The position numbers were made by a program, and so were the translations under genes. Source: CAZJNX01 sp964547415 (GTDB lineage: Bacteria > Pseudomonadota > Alphaproteobacteria > Rhizobiales > Amorphaceae). From it: a DNA stretch of 14,470 nucleotides. The stretch covers positions 1 through 14,470 of the forward strand of contig CAZJNX010000122.1 of NCBI GenBank assembly GCA_964547415.1. Direction: 5' to 3'. The notes below the pieces were generated by a model that worked only from the letters and a program-made list of their open reading frames with translations, made no database searches and was not told where the DNA came from. Position 1 is the first letter of the stretch; each line of letters starts with the position of its first letter. Shown piece by piece: positions 8,629-13,610 of this stretch.

Positions 8629-9519
8629 ATGGCAACGTCGGCGGCGACGCGGATTCATGAAGGGGACAACCGCAACGCGCTCGTCTTTCATCCCGATCCT
8701 GCTTCGGTGAAGACAGGACGCGAAGCCCGTCTCCAGTATCGCCATGGCGACGTCGCACCCTTCACGCAAACGACGGGCGTTGCTGCCAGCTACATCCAGG
8801 GCAGCCCTGTCGTGATCCCGGGTGATCTTGCTCTCGACTTTCTGACGCTGTGTCAGCGGAATCCGAAGCCGTGCCCGGTCATCGCGATTTCCAACAAGGG
8901 GGATCCGTCCTTGCCGACGCTCGGGGCGGACATCGACGTCAGGACCGACATCGGCGGCTACCGGATCTGGCGCCACGGCGAGCTGGTCGAGGAGGTCAGC
9001 GATGTGCGCGATCTTTGGCGCGACGACTTCGTCACGTTCGTCATCGGGTGCTCGTACTCCTTCGAGGACGCGCTCATGCGCGACGGCCTGGAGCTTCGGC
9101 ACCATACGGAAAACGTGTGCGTGCCGATGTACCGCACGACCATGCCGTTGATCTCGTCGGGGCCCTTCTCGGGCGACGTGTGCGTTTCGATGCGCCCCTT
9201 CCGGCCGCGCGATGCCATCCGCGCGATCGAGATCACGAGTCGCTTCCCGCTGACCCATGGAACGCCGCTGCACATCGGCGATCCGGCCGAGATCGGGATC
9301 GAGGACCTGTCGGCCCCGCTGGTCGGCGACCCCGTGACCGTCCGGCCAGGCGAGCTTCCCGTGTTCTGGGGCTGCGGGATCACGCCGCAGTACGCGCTGC
9401 TGTCCGCCAGGCCCGAAATCGCCATCACGCACAAGCCGGGGTGCCTGCTGATCTCCGACGTGCTGTCGACGTCGGACGCCATGGACATGCCGTCCGTCCC
9501 CCGCGGCAACCTGCAATGA
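8629..9519 (+). CDS. DUF1445 / UPF0317 family putative hydro-lyase (YcsI-like)
   Basis: This 296-residue protein belongs to the DUF1445 family, often named putative hydro-lyase or D-glutamate cyclase-like. Conserved stretches are the Gln/Asn-Pro segment LDFLTLCQRNPKPCPVI at about 69-85, FVIGCSYSFEDALMRDGLEL at 137-156, CVPMYRTTMPL near 164-174, VFWGCGITPQYAL at 245-257 and ITHKPGCLLISDV at 266-278. About 25 residues at the N-terminus exceed the usual 260-270 residue length. I chose the ATG at 8629 because GGAGGAG lies 6 bases upstream; the GTG at 8614 in the same frame overlaps that site. The animal enzyme DGLUCY carries a DUF1445 domain beside the DUF4392 domain linked to D-glutamate cyclisation to 5-oxo-D-proline; DUF4392 is not present here. 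Position after the flavoprotein gene and near hyuAB suggests a step in the same pathway, but the reaction is unproven. Confidence 0.9.
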   Translation: MATSAATRIHEGDNRNALVFHPDPASVKTGREARLQYRHGDVAPFTQTTGVAASYIQGSPVVIPGDLALDFLTLCQRNPKPCPVIAISNKGDPSLPTLGADIDVRTDIGGYRIWRHGELVEEVSDVRDLWRDDFVTFVIGCSYSFEDALMRDGLELRHHTENVCVPMYRTTMPLISSGPFSGDVCVSMRPFRPRDAIRAIEITSRFPLTHGTPLHIGDPAEIGIEDLSAPLVGDPVTVRPGELPVFWGCGITPQYALLSARPEIAITHKPGCLLISDVLSTSDAMDMPSVPRGNLQ

Positions 9520-9531
9520 AGCGCGTGTGAC

Positions 9532-9550
9532 CGCGCCGGTGCGGGGCGCG
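9532..9550 (+). terminator. Weak GC hairpin after the DUF1445 gene
   Basis: CGCGCC (9532-9537) and GGCGCG (9545-9550) can pair around a 7-base loop, starting 13 bases after the DUF1445 stop codon. There is no T-run, so intrinsic termination is doubtful. The position between two converging transcripts is the only other support. Confidence 0.25.
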
Positions 9551-9741
9551 CTACGGTCCCGTGCCTTTCCACGGACTCGGCGAGCTTGTCCATGGCCGGC
9601 CCCTCGTGCATGCGGGCGCCAAGGTCGCGCGGGGGCGTCCGCGGGCAGGACGTGGGCGATCTCGAGGACCTGGTGGGCGGCGGGTGTCGCCGTGGCGACG
9701 ATCATCACCCCGGCGAGCGCGGCCGGTGCGGTGCGGGTGAC
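9550..9741 (-). pseudogene. Frameshifted N-terminal stub of a TRAP transporter solute-binding protein (DctP-like)
   Basis: The minus strand encodes a secretion-type leader (TRTAPAALAGVMIVATATPA) followed by HQVLEIAHVLPADAP, which looks like the signal peptide and first beta strand of a periplasmic TRAP solute-binding protein. The frame then shifts by one base in a C/G run near 9631-9635, and the expected continuation RDLGARMHEGPAMDKLAES appears in the neighbouring frame, matching the family's first helix. After about 60 residues the similarity stops against the 3' end of the DUF1445 gene, so at least 80% of a normal protein of about 330 residues is missing. A GAGGGAG ribosome binding site sits 5 to 6 bases before a GTC at 9741 where ATG or GTG would be expected, so the start codon may also be lost. 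It lies downstream of the XRE-cupin regulator on the same strand, which suggests a former regulator-transporter unit. Family assignment is by eye and moderately sure. Confidence 0.6.
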
Positions 9742-9818
9742 GGTTGCTCCCTCGTGGCTGGAACGCGGCGGTGGGCCTGCCGCGGCGGGCGGCAAGTCGT
9801 GGGCCAGGTGCAACTCCA

Positions 9819-9836
9819 CTTTCCCCCGGGGGAAAG
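9819..9836. repeat. Perfect 18-bp palindrome CTTTCCCCCGGGGGAAAG
   Basis: Both strands read CTTTCCCCCGGGGGAAAG without mismatch. It lies 20 bases beyond the 3' end of the XRE-cupin gene and 78 bases upstream of the TRAP remnant's start position on the minus strand. That is a natural place for an operator or for a hairpin (7-bp stem, CCGG loop) between the two genes. No T-run follows on either strand, so an operator is somewhat more likely than a terminator. Confidence 0.5.
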
Positions 9837-9846
9837 CGTCGTTGTC

Positions 9847-9855
9847 CTTGTCAAG
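9847..9855. repeat. Short palindrome CTTG-T-CAAG next to the regulator stop codon
   Basis: CTTGTCAAG is symmetric around its central base and abuts the stop codon of the XRE-cupin gene. On the minus strand it reads TTGACTTGACAAGG including the stop, which contains a -35-like TTGACA pointing at the TRAP remnant. It shares CTTGA and CAAG half-sites with the larger inverted repeat at 10499-10517, but with different spacing. Confidence 0.3.
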
Positions 9856-10446
9856 TCAAAAGGTCGGCGGGGAATTGACCCAGAGCACGCGGACGGTGGT
9901 GTCGCCGGCGTTGCGGTACCCGTGGGGACGCTGGGAGGAGAAGAAGAAGGAATCGCCGGGGCCGAGGATCGCGTGGTGGTCGTCCACGGTGAGTTCGAGG
10001 CGGCCCTCGAGGACGTAGCCGAGCTCCTCGCCGTCGTGGCTGATCTTGCCGTCGGAGGCGCCGCCGGGCTCCACCACGTGGAGTTGCGCCTGCAGGATGC
10101 CGCCGATCTCGAACGGGGTCAGGGATTCCAGCGTCACCCCGTCGCCAGAGCGCAGCGGATGGCGCAGAAGCGTCGGTCGCCGCCCCTTGCGCAGCACGAA
10201 GGGGGCGCCCGAATCGGGCGCCGCGAACAGGTCCCCGATGGTGGTGCCGAGGGCGCGGGCGACGCGGTGCAACGTGTTGACCGACGGGGAGACGACCCCG
10301 TTCTCGATCTTGGACAGCATGGATTCGGAGCACCGTGCCCGCGCCGCCACGTCCTTCAGGCGCAGCCCCCGCGCCCGGCGCAATTCGCGCAGGCGGCTGC
10401 CCACGTCCACCTCGTCCGCCTGCTCGTCCCCTTCCGACCCGCTCAT
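9856..10446 (-). CDS. XRE-family transcriptional regulator with C-terminal cupin domain
   Basis: This intact 196-residue protein has a Cro/C1-type helix-turn-helix at residues about 17-73 (VGSRLRELRRARGLRLKDVA, then ARCSESMLSKIENGVVSPSV and LHRVARALGTTIGDLF) and a single cupin_2 barrel at about 120-190 (HDGEELGYVLEGRLELTV, then GPGDSFFFSSQRPHGYRN). This layout is that of small-molecule-sensing regulators that often control amino-acid, polyamine or transporter genes. The ATG at 10446 has a purine-rich stretch with GGGA close upstream. It sits between a TRAP transporter stub downstream and deacetylase and hydrolase remnants on the other side, all broken, so it may be an orphan regulator. A perfect 6-bp inverted repeat at 10499-10517 upstream is a candidate autoregulatory site. 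The effector is unknown. Confidence 0.92.
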   Translation of the reverse strand: MSGSEGDEQADEVDVGSRLRELRRARGLRLKDVAARARCSESMLSKIENGVVSPSVNTLHRVARALGTTIGDLFAAPDSGAPFVLRKGRRPTLLRHPLRSGDGVTLESLTPFEIGGILQAQLHVVEPGGASDGKISHDGEELGYVLEGRLELTVDDHHAILGPGDSFFFSSQRPHGYRNAGDTTVRVLWVNSPPTF

Positions 10447-10498
10447 TCGATCCCGGCCCCTTCCCTCCCTCGGAGCGACTTTACAACGTGGTCCCCTC

Positions 10499-10517
10499 GC
10501 TTGATGAAAAGTCAAGC
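10499..10517. promoter_or_regulatory. Candidate operator: inverted repeat GCTTGA-N7-TCAAGC
   Basis: GCTTGA at 10499-10504 and TCAAGC at 10512-10517 form a perfect inverted repeat with a 7-base spacer. It lies 52 bases upstream of the XRE-cupin start and 38 bases upstream of the deacetylase remnant that points the other way. Size, symmetry and position fit a binding site for a dimeric XRE regulator controlling both directions. The surrounding bases are AT-richer than the neighbourhood. No convincing -10 box was found at the right distance. Confidence 0.45.
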
Positions 10518-10555
10518 TGGCGGCCGCGCGCTTTCGCGGCCCGCCGGCCCGGACC

Positions 10556-10957
10556 ATGGAGGCGACGTTGGCTCTCCCCCCGCGGGAACGCATCGGATAC
10601 CGCGCGATCGTCGACCGCCTGCCGCTGGAGCTGCCGGACGGGTCGAGGCTCGTCGTCTGGCCGATCGTGAACCTCGAGGTCTGGGAGATCGAGCGGCCGA
10701 TGGCGCGCCAGGCCATCCCCCGATGACGATCGTGCCGCACCACGAGAGCGAGGACGTCGCCCGCCCGGTGATGGACCAGTTCGACCGGCTTTCGGCGGAA
10801 AGCACCGAGCGGGCCAAGATCATCCCGGTGGCGGTGCACCCGCACATGTCCGGGGTGTCGCGCCGGATCCGCACCTTCGAGGAGATCGTCGAGAGGATTG
10901 CGGCCCACGACGGGGTGGCGCTCCGGACCGGCGAGAGGATGCTTCAGTGGGTCGAGG
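10556..10957 (+). pseudogene. Polysaccharide deacetylase / PuuE-like protein with internal deletion and frameshift
   Basis: From the ATG at 10556 a 56-residue frame reads RERIGYRAIVDRLPLELPDG and then RLVVWPIVNLEVWEIERPM, the start of the NodB-fold deacetylase branch that includes allantoinase-like PuuE. It stops at 10724-10726. Overlapping that stop in another frame, reading MTIVPHHESEDVARPVMDQF, then DRLSAESTERAKIIPVAVHP and VSRRIRTFEEIVERIAAHDG, is the typical C-terminal end of the same family. Together they make about 134 residues, against about 300 for an intact member. The middle, which carries the metal-binding and catalytic residues, is absent. An ATGA overlap at 10723-10726 imitates a coupled gene pair, but neither half could work alone. 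The C-terminal frame runs on without a stop into the next remnant. The family call rests on recognised conserved ends. Confidence 0.7.
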
Positions 10958-10974
10958 GCACCGAGACGTGCGCC

Positions 10975-11160
10975 ACCCGCGCGGAAGGAGGGGGCGGCGC
11001 CGTCTGCGAGGTGTTCATGGCCGCCTCCCGGATGATCCCGGGGACAAGGAGAGCTGGCCCGCCGAGTGGCTCGCCATCGCCGCGCGCAACGGCGCCCGTG
11101 CCGAGGCGGACGAGGCGAAGGGCCACGTCGGCACCGCGATGAACCGTTGCATGCGGGTCG
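10975..11160 (+). pseudogene. Frameshifted N-terminal stub of an alpha/beta hydrolase
   Basis: In the frame of the preceding deacetylase tail, EGGGGAVCEVFMAASRMIPG appears, ending near 11041. One base later in the neighbouring frame follows DKESWPAEWLAIAARNGARA and then EADEAKGHVGTAMNRCMR. This pair matches the helical N-terminal cap region of bacterial alpha/beta hydrolases related to 2,6-dihydroxypseudooxynicotine hydrolase and FrsA-type enzymes (conserved pattern: EVFxAASR, then PGDxESW and EW). A one-base loss in the CCCGGGG run near 11037-11042 explains the shift. The stub covers about 60 residues; the catalytic alpha/beta domain with its nucleophile elbow is absent. There is no own start codon, because the fragment is joined to the deacetylase remnant by deletion. 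Family assignment is by eye. Confidence 0.55.
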
Positions 11161-11234
11161 TCGTGGCGGACGAGCGCGCAGGCGGTCACGGCCGCGATCG
11201 CCTCCGCGTCAGGGTCCGCGGAGCGCCGGGCGGC

Positions 11235-12083
11235 ATGGGCGCCCCTCGCGGCGGCCTTCGCGCAACCCTGTTCGGCATCTTGTCGGGCGCCGAGGACCCG
11301 ACCGGCTCGCCCGCTCTCGTGGGCGATGCCGCCGCCATCGCCGCGAACGTCTGCGACGTGGACCGTTTCGCCCGGGCGAAGACGGAGCATGTCGTCGACA
11401 CCGACCGCCTCGAATTCACCGCCCGGGCCTCGGCGGACGCCGGTCAGAATTCGGCAAGAGCAAGGCCGACATCGCAAGCGGCGACCCGTCCGTCGCCTCC
11501 TGCGGCATGGAGGCGCTGGCCGGCGAGGAGCACGCCCCGCTGGACGAGCCCCCGGTCGATGCGGGATGGAGCGTCTTCGGGGCCGATGGCCAGTTCCGCG
11601 GCGACAAACCGGCGGCCGGGAACGCGGACGGGCTGTTCCAGATCGACGAGTCCGCGACCCTCGCGGGCCTCGGCACGGTCACGCTCGCGACCAGCGGCAC
11701 CCCGAACGGCGACTTCCGCGTCGATCTCGGCATCGCCGGCAACGGCAACGCGGCGCGCCTGACGTTCGGCGCCAGCGGCGCTTCCTCCGCCGACACCGCG
11801 TCCAAGATCAACGCCGGGCGGTTCGCCGCCTTCGCCGAGACAGCCTTCGCGATCCTCGCCGGCGAGATCGAGAAGACAGGGGCCGACCCCTCCTTGGTCT
11901 GCGGCTACGCGCCTCGCGGGCGACTGGGCGGCCGGCGCGAACGAGCGCGTCGCCGACTTCCCCCGCGTCCGACGATTTCTCGCGCTTTGCCCGAGCGCGC
12001 GGGGCCCCGTCATCCGGCGGGGCGTGCGCCCCGCCCTCGTGCGCGGACGCGGGCGAACCCGGAGGTGGCGGCCCCCGAGCTGA
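11235..12083 (+). pseudogene. Unrecognised protein, apparently broken by two frameshifts
   Basis: I do not recognise this protein. Codons end in G or C almost without exception in one frame from about 11235 to 11445 (TLFGILSGAEDPTGSPALVG, then VCDVDRFARAKTEHVVDTDR). The same signal moves to another frame from about 11440 to 11912 (WSVFGADGQFRGDKPAAGNA, then TLAGLGTVTLATSGTPNGDF and GFAAFAE-like RFAAFAETAFAILAGEIEKT), and returns to the first frame from about 11907 to the stop at 12081-12083 (DWAAGANERVADFPRVRRFL). Read across the shifts it would be about 280 residues, with a Gly/Ala/Thr-rich beta-type middle and a helical end. The ATG at 11235 has no clear ribosome binding site, and the ATG at 11507 would start only the middle part. 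It follows other gene remnants, which supports decay. Alternatives are one intact short protein from 11507, or sequencing errors. Confidence 0.45.
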
Positions 12084-12206
12084 ACGACGGGCCCCCCGGG
12101 CGGCGAGCGGCGTGCCGCGGGGGAGCGCGGTCCGTCCGGGCCGCGCCCGCGAGGCCGCCGCGCCGATCCCCGCCGGCGCGGCCGATGCCTCTCCGCCGGG
12201 GATGCG

Positions 12207-12530
12207 TCAGCGGCGGGGCGCGCCCGGCCGGGCCGCTCGCGCGGGCACGGGGGCGAGGGCGGGCTGGAGGCGGCGCCGCGGCGCGCGGGAGCCGCCCGCC
12301 CCCTCGTCCTCGCGGAAGGCGAACATGAGGGCGAAGCCGATCTGGGCGCTGCCGAAGGTGATGGCGAAGAAGGCCGTCATCACCGCGACGGCGAGGAAGC
12401 CGCCCTCCGTCGCCATGGCGAGCGAGCCGATGCCGCCCACGTCGAGGAGGAGGAGGAAGGCGACGAACAGGACGGCGGCCGCCGAGCCGATGACCGCGTG
12501 GGTGAGGACGAAGCGGGTGAGCGTTGTCAT
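12207..12530 (-). CDS. Small two-helix membrane protein, unknown function
   Basis: This 107-residue protein starts at the ATG at 12530, with GGGAG about 5 bases upstream. Two hydrophobic segments are visible: about residues 8-32 (FVLTHAVIGSAAAVLFVAFL followed by LLLDVGG) and about 43-69 (GGFLAVAVMTAFFAITFGSA followed by QIGFALMFAF). The tail after residue 70 is rich in Arg, Pro and Ala and probably cytoplasmic. No catalytic motif is seen. It diverges from the DUF1345-family gene across 148 bases, so the two may share regulation. Small two-helix inner-membrane proteins of this kind are common near envelope genes in alphaproteobacteria. I cannot assign a function. Confidence 0.75.
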   Translation of the reverse strand: MTTLTRFVLTHAVIGSAAAVLFVAFLLLLDVGGIGSLAMATEGGFLAVAVMTAFFAITFGSAQIGFALMFAFREDEGAGGSRAPRRRLQPALAPVPARAARPGAPRR

Positions 12531-12560
12531 GGAAGCTCCCGGGTCCGGTCGGCCGCGCCC

Positions 12561-12595
12561 GTCGCGGCCCTTGCAAGGGACAAGTACGCCGCGAC
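12561..12595. repeat. Nested inverted repeats in a divergent intergenic region
   Basis: GTCGCGG (12561-12567) and CCGCGAC (12589-12595) form a perfect 7-bp inverted repeat. Inside it CCCTTGCAAGGG (12568-12579) is a perfect 12-bp palindrome. The structure lies between the two divergent membrane-protein genes, 31 bases before the start of the small leftward gene and 84 before the rightward one, a fitting place for an operator. Confidence 0.4.
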
Positions 12596-12678
12596 GGCCG
12601 CCCGGTTTCAAGCCGGAACGTCGCAGCGGGGCGCGCGGCCGGTGGACGGGGCGGAGCGCGGCCGCCATAACGGCGTCC

Positions 12679-13320
12679 ATGGGGCACGGCTGGACGACCA
12701 TCCTGAAGCTGCGGGGGCCGATCGGCGCCCTCGCCGGCCTCGTCGTGTTCTTCGTCCTGCCGGAGACGATGACGCTGGCCTCGCGGATCGCCCTCGGCTG
12801 GCTGTGCTACATCGCGGTGCAACTCGCGGTGATCTTCCGCACCGTCGGCGGTCAGGAGGCCGCGTCCTTGAGGACGTGGGCGCCCCGCGCCGACCTTCAC
12901 GGGGCGGGCTTCGGTCTGTTCCTGGTGGCCGCGGCCTGCGTCTCGGTGATGGCGAGCGTGTTCGTGCTCCACGTGGCCGCCGACCAGCCCGAGGCCTGGC
13001 GCCTGTTCCACCTCCTGCTCGGGGCGGCCACCGTCCTCCTCACCTGGTTCGCCATCCAGGCCGCCTTCGCGGTCCACTACGCGTCCATGTACTACGGCGG
13101 CCACGGCGAGCCGGGCCTCCGGTTTCCCGACGAGGACGAGCCGGACTTCTGGGACTTTCTGTATTTCGCCACCTGCGCGGGGATGACCTTCGAGGCTTCG
13201 GACGTCGCCGTCACCCGCCGCCGCTTCCGCCACTGGCTGACCTTCCACGCCGTCTTCTCGTTCGTGTTCGCCAGCATCAACCTCGCCCTCCTCGTGGACA
13301 TCGCCGCCAACCTCGTGTGA
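12679..13320 (+). CDS. DUF1345 family integral membrane protein
   Basis: This 213-residue protein has the length and features of the DUF1345 family of predicted inner-membrane proteins. About five hydrophobic segments are visible, including GPIGALAGLVVFFVL, ALGWLCYIAVQLAVIF, GFGLFLVAAACVSVMASVFV, LLLGAATVLLTWFAIQAAFA and a last one near ASINLALLVDIAANLV. The family signatures are FAVHYASMYYGG followed by an acidic loop (FPDEDEPDFWDFLYFA) and CAGMTFEASDVAVTRRRFRH, which resembles the pore-lining region of two-transmembrane potassium channels and is why the family is sometimes discussed near ion channels. Function is not established. The ATG at 12679 is the only reasonable start, though no strong ribosome binding site precedes it. 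It diverges from the small membrane protein gene. Confidence 0.88.
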   Translation: MGHGWTTILKLRGPIGALAGLVVFFVLPETMTLASRIALGWLCYIAVQLAVIFRTVGGQEAASLRTWAPRADLHGAGFGLFLVAAACVSVMASVFVLHVAADQPEAWRLFHLLLGAATVLLTWFAIQAAFAVHYASMYYGGHGEPGLRFPDEDEPDFWDFLYFATCAGMTFEASDVAVTRRRFRHWLTFHAVFSFVFASINLALLVDIAANLV

Positions 13321-13380
13321 GCCGCGGCGGCCCGTCGCCCCCTTGCCTCGCCAGCGTGCGCCCCGCGTCACGGCAGCCGC

Positions 13381-13568
13381 CCCGTCCCGCCGCTCGACGG
13401 GATCGCCGGCGACGACGCCGCGGCGGGCGACGCGATCGACCCGCCGGGCAGCGGTCCCGACGACGCGCTGGAGCAGCGGGGGACGACGTGCCGCTGATCG
13501 ACGCGACCGGCGAGGCCGCCTTCCTCGTCCGCGACCACCGCGTCACCGCCGATGTCCCGATCGTCTGA
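13381..13568 (+). pseudogene. Possible short coding remnant with a frame change
   Basis: Between the DUF1345 gene and uvrB, one frame reads PPLDGIAGDDAAAGDAIDPP and ends at a stop at 13495-13497. The neighbouring frame from 13482 reads DDVPLIDATGEAAFLVRDHR followed by VTADVPIV and a stop at 13566-13568. Both have GC-ending codons and an acidic composition, unlike the Arg-rich translations of the other frames. There is no clear start codon or ribosome binding site. It may be the end of a decayed gene or chance coding bias in GC-rich DNA; I do not recognise a family. Confidence 0.25.
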
Positions 13569-13610
13569 CCGGGAGAGGGGCCGCCAGGTCGCCGCGCACG
13601 CCGGCCGCCG

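Noticed and set aside
7255..9819. 854-codon minus-strand open frame opposite the flavoprotein and DUF1445 genes
   Set aside because: It is a shadow over most of its length. Only its first part, near 9625-9741, is meaningful, as the TRAP binding-protein stub.
10723..10957. Small stand-alone gene starting at ATG 10723, coupled to the upstream 56-codon frame
   Set aside because: Both pieces match opposite ends of one deacetylase family, so a deletion with frameshift explains them better than two genes.
10944..11477. 177-codon minus-strand open frame
   Set aside because: It has a low-complexity Arg/Gly/Ala translation with no recognisable motif, opposite plus-strand segments that resemble real proteins.
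12084..12206. Search for a gene or site between the frame-shifted sequence and the small membrane-protein gene
   Set aside because: The stretch is extremely GC-rich with no credible start, motif or strong repeat in any frame.
11326..12678. Long plus-strand extension upstream of the DUF1345 gene
   Set aside because: The translation before the ATG at 12679 is Arg/Pro-rich and non-protein-like, overlaps the unrecognised frame-shifted gene and the small minus-strand gene, and adds nothing to the family length.
12010..13371. 453-codon minus-strand open frame opposite the DUF1345 gene
   Set aside because: It is a shadow: the opposite strand encodes a conserved membrane protein and this frame gives a His/Gly/Glu-rich translation.
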